64,000 bases of DNA from an uncultured bacterium. Lineage in GTDB: Bacteria > Hydrogenedentota > Hydrogenedentia > Hydrogenedentales > CAILVY01. Of the stretch, positions 48,549-57,128 are shown piece after piece. Numbering within the stretch: position 1 is the first letter of the stretch; every line of letters begins with the position of its first letter. Location: contig CALEDJ010000003.1 in NCBI GenBank assembly GCA_937951485.1, positions 49,663 to 113,662 on the forward strand. Reading direction: 5' to 3'. The notes below the pieces were generated by a model. The model worked only from the letters and a program-made list of their open reading frames with translations. It ran no database searches and was not told the origin of the DNA. The position numbers and the translations under genes are program-made.

Positions 48549-49481
48549 ATGGTTGAGAGCGATAACACCCACAAAGCATCTCAATCAGGGGACGGCGCCT
48601 CGCTGTCCGCATTGCTCGACAATTTTCTCGAAACCGCCGTTTTCGAAGCGGGCCTCGCCGACCGAACGGTCGCCGCGTATGCGGGGGACTTGCGGTGTTA
48701 TCTGGATTTCCTGGAAGAAAACGGCGTCGGGGCCGCCGGCGACATTGTCCGGGAGGATATCCTTGACCATGTGGGCTTTCTCGTGGCGCAAGGGTTGACG
48801 GTGCGTTCCATCACGCGCAAGATCAGCGCCATCCGTCGTTTCCACCGCTTCCTGCACGATGAGGGGCTTGCTCCTGCAAACCCCGCCGCCGATTTCGACT
48901 CCCCCCGACTGATGAAACGTCTCCCGCGCGCGCTCACCGGCGAGGAAGTCGAACGTCTGATCGCCGCGCCCGAAAATGATCCGGAAGACGGCGTGCGGGA
49001 TGCGGCCATCCTCGAACTGTTTTATTCCTGCGGGCTGCGCATCTCCGAACTGGCCGCGCTCGCCGTGCGCGACGTGGCGTTGGAGGAAAGCGCCGTGCGT
49101 GTGCGCGGCAAGGGCGGCAGGGTGCGCCTCGCGCCCATGGGCGAGCGCGCCATCCACAAGACCGCCGCGTGGCTGCGCCGCCGCGCCGAACTCAAGCCCC
49201 GCGACGACGCGCTGTTCCTGTCGCGGCGGGGCCGCCGCATGGGCCGCACGTCAGTGTGGACGGTGGTGAAGCGCCATGCGCGCGCCGCCAACATCCGGCA
49301 GAACGTCACGCCGCACATGCTGCGTCATTCGTTCGCCACGCATCTGCTCGACAACGGCGCCGATCTGCGCGCCGTGCAGGAAATGCTCGGCCACGCCGAC
49401 ATCAGCACGACACAGATTTACACCCACGTGAGCGTGGAACGCCTCAGCCGCGCCCACAAGCAATTCCACCCCCGCGCCTGA
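48549..49481 (+). CDS. xerD: Tyrosine recombinase XerC/XerD-like
   Basis: A 310-residue tyrosine recombinase. The N-terminal SAM-like core-binding domain (LSALLDNFLETAVFEAGLADRTVAAYAGDL) is followed by the catalytic domain. Catalytic residues are Arg in SCGLRISEL, Lys in VRGKGGRVRL, HMLRHSFATHLL, and LGHADISTTQIYTH with the nucleophile Tyr. Length and motifs match Xer recombinases for chromosome-dimer resolution; there is no excisionase or att-like repeat beside it. ATG 48549 comes right after the OmpA terminator with a weak site; a longer frame would start inside the terminator. XerD is preferred over XerC only weakly. Confidence 0.85.
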   Translation: MVESDNTHKASQSGDGASLSALLDNFLETAVFEAGLADRTVAAYAGDLRCYLDFLEENGVGAAGDIVREDILDHVGFLVAQGLTVRSITRKISAIRRFHRFLHDEGLAPANPAADFDSPRLMKRLPRALTGEEVERLIAAPENDPEDGVRDAAILELFYSCGLRISELAALAVRDVALEESAVRVRGKGGRVRLAPMGERAIHKTAAWLRRRAELKPRDDALFLSRRGRRMGRTSVWTVVKRHARAANIRQNVTPHMLRHSFATHLLDNGADLRAVQEMLGHADISTTQIYTHVSVERLSRAHKQFHPRA

Positions 49482-49515
49482 AATCCAGGTGGGCGCTTGG
49501 CCTGAAAAAAAATAC

Positions 49516-49597
49516 GGCAAGGACAGATGGGACGACAGAGGCGACAGAGACAGCAAAGATGCCAGGGACACAAAAGCACCAGGGATGGCAAGCAGCG
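49516..49597 (+). repeat. 9-nt-period purine repeat
   Basis: Units ACGACAGAG, GCGACAGAG, ACAGCAAAG, ATGCCAGGG and ACACAAAAG follow in phase in the gap between xerD and the next gene. Confidence 0.65.
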
Positions 49598-49677
49598 AAT
49601 GGTTGTCCTTGCCGTCCTTTGCCCTGAATGCCGTCGCATTGTTATCCTCGATTGCGAAAAACCTTGAGGAAATCGCG

Positions 49678-50154
49678 ATGAACGAGAACGTCAAGCGGGC
49701 TGCCGTGCGGTTTGTATTGTTCGCCCTGCTGGGGCTGCTGCTGGAAGTGTTCTTCACCGCATCGGGGTCGCTGTTGCGCGGCAACTGGAACATGCGCGGC
49801 AACACGTCGCCGTGGATGATGCTGGATTATGGACTGCTCGGCGTGCTGGTGCTGCCTGTTTCAGGACGGCTGAAAGCGTGGCATTGGCCGCTGGTCGCCC
49901 GCGCCGCCGTGTATATGCTTTTGATCTTTCTCGTGGAGTACGTTTCCGGGATGATCTTCACCCGTCTCCTCGGCTTGCGCATCTGGGATTACAGCCACAT
50001 GCGCTACAACCTCCACGGGCAGATTGTGCTGTCTTACGCGCCGTTCTGGTTCGCTTTGGGACTGGTCGTGGAGTACCTGCACCGCAAGATCGACGCTTTC
50101 GCCGTTGTGCTGTTGCGCGGTATTACGGCCGAGGATTTGGAGCGGCTTCGGTAG
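49678..50154 (+). CDS. CmpB-type putative ABC transporter permease / small membrane protein
   Basis: A 158-residue protein with about five hydrophobic helices. YVSGMIFTRLLGLRIWDYSHMRYNLHGQIVLSYAPFWF matches the conserved core of the PF06541 family ('putative ABC-transporter type IV', CmpB), where the G-x-x-xW-DYS and N-x-x-G-x-I blocks are typical. Transport function is only a family label. The start has GAGGAA about 8 nt upstream. It converges with the pseudopilin operon. Confidence 0.75.
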   Translation: MNENVKRAAVRFVLFALLGLLLEVFFTASGSLLRGNWNMRGNTSPWMMLDYGLLGVLVLPVSGRLKAWHWPLVARAAVYMLLIFLVEYVSGMIFTRLLGLRIWDYSHMRYNLHGQIVLSYAPFWFALGLVVEYLHRKIDAFAVVLLRGITAEDLERLR

Positions 50155-50155
50155 C

Positions 50156-50190
50156 GGAACGGTCGGACGAGTCGGACAGGGTGCTGGCGG
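50156..50190 (+). repeat. 9-nt-period repeat fragment
   Basis: ACGGTCGGA, CGAGTCGGA and CAGGGTGCT are in phase, in the gap between convergent genes. Confidence 0.5.
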
Positions 50191-50240
50191 GATGCGGGAA
50201 AGGAACGCAGGCAGCGGAACTCCGGAGATGGGTGTGTGCG

Positions 50241-50999
50241 CTACCTGCTCCTGACTCTCAGAGTACCAGAACGCCGCGCGGGCGGGCGCGGGAGTTCCGG
50301 GTTGTGGCGCGTCTGGTAGTCTTCCATGTCCGCGACGAAATCATTGGACGACACAAAGGCGATGTCTTCCGGGGGACGGACGGGCAGGTTTTTTTCCGCG
50401 AAACGCTTCCAGGTGTAGAACTCCACGGAACCATCCATGAAAAGCACGTTGCTCCCGCCGGGGATGTGATTGAACGCGGCGATGTCTTCGCCGAGGGCGA
50501 GGTCCCACATCAGCGGGATGCGCGGCGGCATGCGCGTGGGATGCGGCGCGGGGATCGGCGCCACGGTGTATGCGCCGAGATAATCGTAACTCATGCGCAG
50601 GCTCGCTGCGTAGTCCACTTTGGTGTTCAGCGGCCGCCGCTCGCCGGTTTTTTCATAAAAAAAAGAGCCCCGGCCACCCTGCGTATCCGACGGACAGGCA
50701 AAAACAGTGAGTTCAACGACATAGTCCCGCCGGAAGGGGATCAGACAATCCGCGTTGTCGTTGCCGCCGCTCCAAGGGAACATGCGGTCGTGCTCGGCGG
50801 CGTACATCTGCATGGCCATGCCCAGTTGCATCAGGTTGTTCGCGCAGGACCCGCGCCGCGCGGCTTCGCGCGCGCGCGCCAAGGCCGGCAGCAATATCGC
50901 CGCGAGCATGCCGATAATGGCCACAACACTGGTCAATTCAATCAGGGTGAAGCCGGTGCGATGTCGCCGCGCCTGCCGGTATCGCTCAGTCGTGTTCAT
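50241..50999 (-). CDS. Type II secretion-like major pseudopilin with H-x10-DG motif
   Basis: A 252-residue pseudopilin. Its prepilin leader ends HRTG before [33 protein letters not shown], the methylated and cleaved N-terminal helix. The C-terminal half carries [19 protein letters not shown], the DUF1559-type 'H-x-DG' motif, with 10 rather than 9 residues between H and DG. It is last of the six-gene operon and its start overlaps the previous gene by 14 nt, with GAGAGGAAGC upstream. It would form the pseudopilus shaft. Confidence 0.85.
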   Translation of the reverse strand: MNTTERYRQARRHRTGFTLIELTSVVAIIGMLAAILLPALARAREAARRGSCANNLMQLGMAMQMYAAEHDRMFPWSGGNDNADCLIPFRRDYVVELTVFACPSDTQGGRGSFFYEKTGERRPLNTKVDYAASLRMSYDYLGAYTVAPIPAPHPTRMPPRIPLMWDLALGEDIAAFNHIPGGSNVLFMDGSVEFYTWKRFAEKNLPVRPPEDIAFVSSNDFVADMEDYQTRHNPELPRPPARRSGTLRVRSR

Positions 51000-51495
51000 G
51001 CTTCCTCTCCACCGCTGCGGTCTGCATCGCTGCGTCCATGCCCGTCCATGCCCGTCCGTGTTCCTGCTTTTTTTCCACGCGCCACGGGCCTGTGCGCAGC
51101 CCGCCGCCGGGTTGAATCTCCACCTCGGCCACAATGACCTGCTTTTGCCCCGGGCCGACGCCGTCCGCCACAATCCCTTCGGAGCGAACGGCATAGACGC
51201 CGGCGCGCGGCCCGCGCGTCACCGCGACGGAGAAGCGCCCGTCGCCGAGCGGTGTGTCGGATTCGCCCTTGTAGGTGTCCGGATGCGCCCGGAGCATGGC
51301 GAACGCCTTCTCAAGCCCCGCTTCGGCCAGCGCCAGCGCCGTCTCGACGTTCTCCTGACGCTTGATCTCCGCCATGGTCATGTGCAGATGCCGCAGCGCG
51401 GCGGTCGTGCCGATGCTCAGTATGGCGACAAAAACGATGGCGACTATCAGGACCGACCCCGCAGCGCGGGGGCGATGGGCGCAGTGCGGCGTCAT
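50986..51495 (-). CDS. PilX/GspK-like pilus-assembly protein
   Basis: A 169-residue protein with one N-terminal hydrophobic helix ([25 protein letters not shown]) and a short beta domain ([29 protein letters not shown]). The order and [16 protein letters not shown] resemble PilX/GspK-type minor pseudopilins with the EAG motif. Its last about 25 residues ([13 protein letters not shown]) are encoded by a 9-nt repeat copy (51031-51068). Its start overlaps the upstream gene by ATGA. Confidence 0.75.
   Translation of the reverse strand: MTPHCAHRPRAAGSVLIVAIVFVAILSIGTTAALRHLHMTMAEIKRQENVETALALAEAGLEKAFAMLRAHPDTYKGESDTPLGDGRFSVAVTRGPRAGVYAVRSEGIVADGVGPGQKQVIVAEVEIQPGGGLRTGPWRVEKKQEHGRAWTGMDAAMQTAAVERKHEHD
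51031..51068 (-). repeat. 9-nt repeat inside coding sequence
   Basis: On the minus strand, ACACGGACG, GGCATGGAC and GGGCATGGA occur in phase and form the C-terminus of the PilX-like protein. Confidence 0.55.
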
Positions 51496-52151
51496 TGGTC
51501 CGCCCTCCCTGTATCGGCGCCGCGGGGCGACGCGATACAATGATGCTTCATCGGGCGCGGCATGCGCTCGCCGTCGTCCGGGCGCAATTGAAACTCCAGC
51601 GAAATGCGCACCGCGCCGCCGCGTTGCGGGGGGGCCACGGTGAAGACAGGTTCCGCCACGCGCAGTGCGTATGTTTGCAAGCGTTCTATCTGGAACGTAC
51701 CGCCGTCGTCCACAAGGTCCATCCGGCTCAGGCGGTTGTCCCCTCGTATGGCCCCAAAGACCGCGTAGCGCGCGGGGCCGTCCGCAGACGGCATGCGCAG
51801 TACAATGCGGTCCTGTCCGGTTTCGTGATTGCCGACGCGCGGCGCGACGCCGTGCGACGCGCGCACCAGCGCGGTGAATTCACGCCGGACCTCCGACGCC
51901 GCCAGCACCCGATCCAGCGACAGCGCATTCAACGCCGACAACTGCACGCTGCTGACGAAAACCTTGCCGAACGTCGTCAGGATCATCGTGATGATCATGA
52001 CGCTCATCAGCACTTCGACAAGGGAGAGGCCGGCCCGCCGATCGCGGCGCGCGGCTGCCGGGACCGCAGGCGTCCCGCCTGCAGGCTGCATGGTGGGTTT
52101 CGTGGCGCGTTGCGCCACTTCACCCACCCTGCATGGTCTTGCGGTTCGCAT
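51492..52151 (-). CDS. Minor pseudopilin (GspJ-like)
   Basis: A 219-residue pseudopilin with a cleavage/methylation segment RRAG before LSLVEVLMSVMIITMILTTFGKVF, then a beta-rich domain (RIVLRMPSADGPARYAVF). The leader before RRAG is unusually long, about 40 residues, because a GCAGGCGTCCCGCCTGC repeat encodes QPAGGTPAVP there. ATG 52151 lies 2 nt after the previous stop. An internal ATG at 52091 would give a leader of about 20 residues. Confidence 0.75.
   Translation of the reverse strand: MRTARPCRVGEVAQRATKPTMQPAGGTPAVPAAARRDRRAGLSLVEVLMSVMIITMILTTFGKVFVSSVQLSALNALSLDRVLAASEVRREFTALVRASHGVAPRVGNHETGQDRIVLRMPSADGPARYAVFGAIRGDNRLSRMDLVDDGGTFQIERLQTYALRVAEPVFTVAPPQRGGAVRISLEFQLRPDDGERMPRPMKHHCIASPRGADTGRADQ
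52066..52082. repeat. GCAGGCGTCCCGCCTGC palindrome inside a gene
   Basis: The same palindromic unit as at 29743-29758, here in frame inside the GspJ-like leader region. Confidence 0.6.
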
Positions 52152-52153
52152 AA

Positions 52154-52582
52154 TCAGGAACCCTTCTCCGCGATCAGCGTGACGATGCGCTTCTCGATCA
52201 GGCGTCCATGTTCGCCGCGCCACCTGATGCCGACGTCCAACTCCTTCAATGCGACGCCCTGTTCGCCGCGATTGGTGACGCGGACCCGGCACACGGCATC
52301 CTTGAGGCGTTCCACTTCCGGCGTATCGCTCTGGAATACATGATCGCCGGCGACAATGTCCTTAAAAGGCAATGCGCGCAGCGTCTCGGTTTCGTTGAGG
52401 AGCGCCTGCACGGCGATGGCGGCCTCCTGCACGGCGCGCGTCTTGTCCATCGCGATCATGTACATCTGCATCGAACCCATGATCCCCGCCGTAATGACGA
52501 AGAGCGCGCACATCAACTCCACCAGACTGACGCCGGCGCGATGATTGCGGCGCATGCCGCGTTTTCTCATCCCAATTCTCAT
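52154..52582 (-). CDS. Minor pseudopilin (GspI/PilV-like)
   Basis: A 142-residue protein with leader MRIGMRKRGMRRNHRAG and helix VSLVELMCALFVITAGIMGSMQMYMIAMDKTRA, typical of type IV pilin-like N-termini. The short remainder (LKELDVGIRWRGEHGRLIEKRIVTLIA) fits a GspI/PilV minor pseudopilin. It begins 3 nt after the GspF stop. Confidence 0.8.
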   Translation of the reverse strand: MRIGMRKRGMRRNHRAGVSLVELMCALFVITAGIMGSMQMYMIAMDKTRAVQEAAIAVQALLNETETLRALPFKDIVAGDHVFQSDTPEVERLKDAVCRVRVTNRGEQGVALKELDVGIRWRGEHGRLIEKRIVTLIAEKGS

Positions 52583-52585
52583 GGC

Positions 52586-54124
52586 CTATATGCTTCCCAA
52601 CATGGCTTCATAAATGCCGATCATCATCGTGAAGAAGTCCAGTTGCACCGCCAGAGTGAACGCGCCCAGGCACAGCACGCACAGCGGCGTAATCATTTCG
52701 TTCAGGATGCGCATGCGCTTGTCGGCGATGGCCTGGTGCCACTGGGCGAGGCGCGCGCAGGCGTCGGGCAGCATGCCCGAATGCCCGCCCAGTTCCATGA
52801 ACGCGAGGAACGACGGCGGCAGCGGCGCTTGCCGCGCGGCGCGCCGCCACGCCTCGGCGAGGTCGTCCCCCTCGCGCACGCGGTCGCGGGCCTGTCGCAC
52901 GGCGCGCGCGAAGACCGGATGAATCTCCGTCTCGGTGATGTTGTTCAGGGCGGCGTCCAGCGGCACGCCCGCGCGCAGGAGTTTTTCGAGGAACATGGCG
53001 ATGTTGGCTGTGTTCTGGTGGATCAGGAGGCCGCGCATGCCGGGAATCATCAGCATACCCGCCGCCACACCCCGCGTGGTGAACGAGCGCCGCCGCCACA
53101 GCCTCGCCGCGAAAAACGCACCGATGAGCACCAGGATGACCGCCGCCGCAGGCGCGGCATAACGCGGGTTTGGCGTCGTCGCAAAGCCCCGAATGGAGGA
53201 ATAGTACCCCGTCAATGACGAAAGGCCCTGCGATATGACTTCCAACATGCCGATGTGCAGGGGAGCGCCAACCTCCCTGCATATATCTGCCATCACAGGA
53301 TATAAGCGCACGGTGATGAACAGCGCCAACACGAACTGAACCAGCAGCACCAGGCCGAGATAGGTCATGTTCGGCGCGATCATGCCGCGCAGATGATACG
53401 CGCGCAGTGCGTCTTCGCCTGATTGTTCAAGGCATTCCGCCAGTTTCCCCGAATCCTCGCCCGCCTTTGCCATGTCCGCGTGGAATCGTGGAAAGAACGC
53501 GGGCAGCCGCCGCATCGCTTCAGAGAGCGGCCGGCCTGCCAGCAACTCATCCCGCAGCCGCAGCAGGACCGCCTCGACCCGCCCGGCGCGGTACAGCAGT
53601 ATCCCTGCTGGAATCAGAGACAGGCACCCCATGCCGATGAAATAGACATAAGTATAGAGGTCTGGACGATCGAGCAGGGGCGCGCCGAAGATGAAGGCGG
53701 GAACCAGGACGATGGCGACTGCTGCCAGCGCTTGGAGCATTGAGAAAACTTTCCCCGCGTGCCATTGCGTTCGGAGGCGGCGCTGCTCGCGCGCGCACGC
53801 CTCCAGCCCCTTTGCCAGGGAGCCGTTGGTCTTGGCGATGGAGGCGAGTTGATTCACGACGTGCAGTAGATCGCGCCGCCATCGGCTTGTCCGGAAATAG
53901 AGTGGTCCCCGCCACTTCTTTTTCCGCTGCCGCCGCTGGTAGTAGGGACCGGGCTTGCAGGACGGGTCTGCGTAATGCGTCGTTGCTGCGGGCGTACGCC
54001 CCGGCAGCCTGCGGCACAGCCGCACAAACCACAGGCGATCCCACGAAGAAGCCACTTCCGACGCTTCCGGTCGTTTTCTGAAGACCGAGTCAAGTTCAAA
54101 AAACAGTATTTTCTTCCAGTTCAC
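52586..54124 (-). CDS. GspF/PilC-like type II secretion inner-membrane protein (second)
   Basis: A 512-residue protein with three or four membrane helices and the T2SF domain in the C-terminal half (FLEKLLRAGVPLDAALNNITETEIHPVFARAV, PLPPSFLAFMELGGHSGMLPDACARLAQWHQ). The N-terminal T2SF copy is degenerate (LLAGRPLSEAMRRLPAFFP, AGEDSGKLAECLEQSGE). It uses a GTG start at 54124, just after the previous stop (TGA then G then GTG). It is longer than the usual about 400 residues because of a basic N-terminal extension. Confidence 0.8.
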   Translation of the reverse strand: MNWKKILFFELDSVFRKRPEASEVASSWDRLWFVRLCRRLPGRTPAATTHYADPSCKPGPYYQRRQRKKKWRGPLYFRTSRWRRDLLHVVNQLASIAKTNGSLAKGLEACAREQRRLRTQWHAGKVFSMLQALAAVAIVLVPAFIFGAPLLDRPDLYTYVYFIGMGCLSLIPAGILLYRAGRVEAVLLRLRDELLAGRPLSEAMRRLPAFFPRFHADMAKAGEDSGKLAECLEQSGEDALRAYHLRGMIAPNMTYLGLVLLVQFVLALFITVRLYPVMADICREVGAPLHIGMLEVISQGLSSLTGYYSSIRGFATTPNPRYAAPAAAVILVLIGAFFAARLWRRRSFTTRGVAAGMLMIPGMRGLLIHQNTANIAMFLEKLLRAGVPLDAALNNITETEIHPVFARAVRQARDRVREGDDLAEAWRRAARQAPLPPSFLAFMELGGHSGMLPDACARLAQWHQAIADKRMRILNEMITPLCVLCLGAFTLAVQLDFFTMMIGIYEAMLGSI

Positions 54125-54125
54125 C

Positions 54126-55346
54126 TCAGAACATCCCTACCATGGAAAATCCCTGGAAAAGCGGCCAGTACATGGCCACCACAATGCTGCCAATCAGCAC
54201 ACCCAGCACAACGATCAGGACCGGCGTCATCAACGCGCCCAGCAGCCTGTCGTGCATCATGGCCTCGCGGTCCAGGCCGTCGGCAATGCTTTCCAGGGCC
54301 GTGTCGGCCTCGCCGCGTTCCTCGCCCGTGGACAAGAGCCAACAGTATTGGTGACTGAAGAAACCCGTGTGCGAGAGCGCATCCGCGATACGCTCTCCCC
54401 CTGCCACCTCGATCACCGCCTCATCCACCGCCCGCTGCAACTGGGGACTGCCCGACACCGCCGCCGCCAACTCAAGGCTATCCAGCACGGGCACGCGCGC
54501 CTGCAACAGCAGGCCCAGCGACCGCGCGAAGCGCGCCACGGCCATCGTGTATCGCAGGCGGCCGATGACCGGCAGGTGCAGCGTGGCCCAGTCCAGCCAG
54601 GCGCGCCCCGATTCGTGGCGTTGCAAAGACCACACGACGATGCGCAGGAAGATCACCGCAAGGGCGATGGCAATCATCACATCCACCCAATGGATCACCA
54701 GAAAATCGCTTATGCGAATGCAGCGTTGCGTGAACCAGGGAAGAGACCCGCCGAATTCCGTAAGAATTTCTCCAAAAACCGGCACCACTTTTAACAACAG
54801 GAAAGATGTCAGCGCCGCCGCCACCGCAAGGACCATCACGGGATATGCCATGCTCATTTGGATGGTGTTTTTCATGTTCACCATGCGGCCGGTGTAGGCG
54901 CAGAGCAGTTGGAGCACGCCGGCGAGGTTGCCTGTGCGTTCGCCCGCAAGCATGACGGCGGCGAATACCCGGGGAAACAGTTCGTGCTGGTTGTTGATCG
55001 CCTCATCCAGCGAAAGCCCCCGGTTCAGATCGTGGTGCAGGCGGTCCAGCACCGCCTTCAGACGCGGCGACCGCAGGTCTTTGGCGAGTGCCTTGAGGGC
55101 GGGCGTCAGCGGCAGCCCGCTGCGCGCCACCGAGGCCAGTTGCAGTGTAAACAGGTGCAACTCATCCCACGTCAATTGCCTGGACGCGCGCAGCAGCCCG
55201 CGCTCCCGGTGCATCTCCTCCACCGAGGTCACGGTCAACCCGCGCTCCTGCAAGCGCCGCGTGACCCGGTGCGCCGACTGCTCCTCCATGGTCCCCGTGA
55301 CCGCGTTCCCTGCGTCATCCACCGCCCGATATCTGTATGTCGTCAT
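54126..55346 (-). CDS. GspF/PilC-like type II secretion inner-membrane protein (first)
   Basis: A 406-residue GspF: N-terminal MTTYRYRAVDDAGNAVTGTMEEQSA, then two T2SF domains (LFTLQLASVARSGLPLTPALKALAKDL...MLAGERTGNLAGVLQ and VARFARSLGLLLQARVPVLDSLELAA...STGEERGEADTALES) and the usual three membrane helices. In the type II secretion system and type IV pili, GspF is the inner-membrane platform contacting the ATPase. ATG 55346 has GAGGA upstream. It opens the operon; no GspE/PilB ATPase or GspD secretin is visible within the window. Confidence 0.9.
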   Translation of the reverse strand: MTTYRYRAVDDAGNAVTGTMEEQSAHRVTRRLQERGLTVTSVEEMHRERGLLRASRQLTWDELHLFTLQLASVARSGLPLTPALKALAKDLRSPRLKAVLDRLHHDLNRGLSLDEAINNQHELFPRVFAAVMLAGERTGNLAGVLQLLCAYTGRMVNMKNTIQMSMAYPVMVLAVAAALTSFLLLKVVPVFGEILTEFGGSLPWFTQRCIRISDFLVIHWVDVMIAIALAVIFLRIVVWSLQRHESGRAWLDWATLHLPVIGRLRYTMAVARFARSLGLLLQARVPVLDSLELAAAVSGSPQLQRAVDEAVIEVAGGERIADALSHTGFFSHQYCWLLSTGEERGEADTALESIADGLDREAMMHDRLLGALMTPVLIVVLGVLIGSIVVAMYWPLFQGFSMVGMF

Positions 55347-55659
55347 GCCGGCATCCTCGCATCGCGTCGTGCCTTTTCCAGTATGGATATGACCGCCGTC
55401 GCGAAAAACGATCACAAAGTTCTGGAGTCCAGGCTTCAGCCTGTCAGCGTTCTGGAATCCAGGCTTCAGTCTGTGGGGTGCAGGCGTCTCGCCGGGATAG
55501 CGCCTGCTGAGACCTTCGGTCGGCTTTTGTGGCGCGGTTGTGAGACCGGCCGCAACGGAAAAATACTGGAGATCAAGTAATCACGTTTCCCGCAAGGACA
55601 TGTTTGCTCCAATCGTTGCAGGTTGGAGCGGAATGTATCCCGCTGAACGTCTTGCCGGT
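55347..55659. other. Intergenic region with short repeats
   Basis: Two tandem copies of the CTGGAGTCCAGGCTTCAG repeat (55421-55478) and a GCAGGCGTCTCGCC palindrome (about 55482-55497). No gene is seen. Confidence 0.55.
55421..55478. repeat. Tandem TTCTGGAGTCCAGGCTTCAG repeat
   Basis: TTCTGGA(G/A)TCCAGGCTTCAG(C/T)CTGT occurs twice. It matches the pair at 8109-8158. Confidence 0.7.
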
Positions 55660-57006
55660 TCAGGCCATCAAATCCTTGGCGTTCGCGTGAATCCGTTCGA
55701 TGGCATCCGCGATGCTTTCCATGTCGCTTCGGGGTCCGAGAAGCATGTTCTGGGTGAACCACACGGCCTCGGTGCATAAGCGGTCGTTCTCCGGGCAGTC
55801 GATCCGATCGAAATATTCGTCAATGGTGTCTTTGCCATACACATTCAGATAACCGCGTGAGTACAGGGTTTCTTTCAGGAACGGCATTTTGTTCAAAGGG
55901 GTGTAGCCGGGCGAATTGGGAATGCCTTCTGCGCTCAGGGCCTGCCGGAAGCGCTCTCGGGGAAGGCCGCCGAAGGCTTCGGCGTCATAACGGAACATAT
56001 AGAGGTGATAGGCGTTCCGGGTCGTGCCTTCATACGGCCTGGCGGGATGAATTCCGGGGATGGCTTCGAGTCGCCTGGTCAGATACTCTGCGTTCTGTTC
56101 GCGGATCTGGCTTTCGGCTTCGACCCGGGTCAGTTGTTCGAGCAGCAGCGCGCCCTGAAATTCAGTCATCCTCAGGTTGGCGCCGTTCTGCACGTATGAA
56201 AAGCCGCTGGTGAGATGCCAGGGCCGGCCGTTGGTGTGGAACACAAAAGCGCGCTCCATGAGGTCTTCCCGGTTTGTCAGCATCGCGCCGCCTTCCCCGC
56301 CGCTGATATTCTTGGTCACCTGGAAACTGAAGCAGCCCGTTTCCCCGAGACTTCCCACGCGCTTCCCGCGCCACTCCGCAAAGTGCGCCTGACAGGCGTC
56401 TTCGATGACGGGAACCTCCCGCCTTTTGGAGATGTCGAGGATTGTGTCCATGTCGGCGACATAACCGCCGATGTGGACGGGGATTATCGCCCGGGTACGA
56501 TCGGTCATCGCCGCCTCGATTTTGGCGGCATCAATCTGGAAGGTGTTCGTGTCGGTGTCCACGAAGACGGGCAAGGCGTATTGCAGCAAGACGACGTTGA
56601 TGGTGGCGACAAAGGTGTAGGGGGGAACGATGACCTCGTCGCCGGGGCCGACACCGAGCGCATTGAGCGAGGCATACAAGGCGCTCGTGCCATTCGCCAC
56701 GGCAAGACAATGCCTGCTTCCCATTGTTCTGGCATACTCGTCCTCGAAACGCTTGACATAGTCGCCGTTCAGACGGCACCAGCCATGCGCCCGCAGGACT
56801 TCCAGCCATACTTGTTCATGTCGCGCATCCGTCCGGGGCCAACCGGGAAACGTTCCCTTGAATATCTTTTCCCCACCGAGCAGCGCCGGCTTTGATGGGC
56901 TTGCCGAATATGCCCGTTTTGGGCCTGTCTGAAGCATCGCCAGGGCAGCCGCGCCACCCACCCCGGCCCGGATAAAAGCGCGCCGCCCCATTCTTTTCGT
57001 CTTCAT
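55660..57006 (-). CDS. Tat-exported DegT-type PLP aminotransferase
   Basis: A 448-residue DegT/DnrJ/EryC1/StrS family protein. It has the PLP pocket ANGTSALYASLNALGVGPGDEVI, VIEDACQAHF, the lysine segment CFSFQVTKNISGGEGG, and YTPLNKMPFLKETLY. Unlike the family norm it starts with a Tat signal (MGRRAFIRAGVGGAAALAML), so the folded, PLP-loaded enzyme would leave the cytoplasm. AGGAGGG precedes ATG 57006. A TATAAT (57058-57063, minus) just upstream suggests a promoter, though a good -35 is not visible. Confidence 0.85.
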   Translation of the reverse strand: MKTKRMGRRAFIRAGVGGAAALAMLQTGPKRAYSASPSKPALLGGEKIFKGTFPGWPRTDARHEQVWLEVLRAHGWCRLNGDYVKRFEDEYARTMGSRHCLAVANGTSALYASLNALGVGPGDEVIVPPYTFVATINVVLLQYALPVFVDTDTNTFQIDAAKIEAAMTDRTRAIIPVHIGGYVADMDTILDISKRREVPVIEDACQAHFAEWRGKRVGSLGETGCFSFQVTKNISGGEGGAMLTNREDLMERAFVFHTNGRPWHLTSGFSYVQNGANLRMTEFQGALLLEQLTRVEAESQIREQNAEYLTRRLEAIPGIHPARPYEGTTRNAYHLYMFRYDAEAFGGLPRERFRQALSAEGIPNSPGYTPLNKMPFLKETLYSRGYLNVYGKDTIDEYFDRIDCPENDRLCTEAVWFTQNMLLGPRSDMESIADAIERIHANAKDLMA

Positions 57007-57128
57007 TTTCAGTCCCTCCTGTCAAAGTAGGTAAACAATCCATTCTGGACGGCTTGCATTATACATAAAATGGAAAGGCCTTATTGACTTGCTGTTCGGC
57101 CCACGCTGCAGTCGGATTGCTTGCTTTT

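Noticed and set aside
48549..49481. Phage or integrative-element integrase
   Set aside because: Its size and motifs fit Xer recombinases, and no att-like repeats, excisionase or mobile genes adjoin it.
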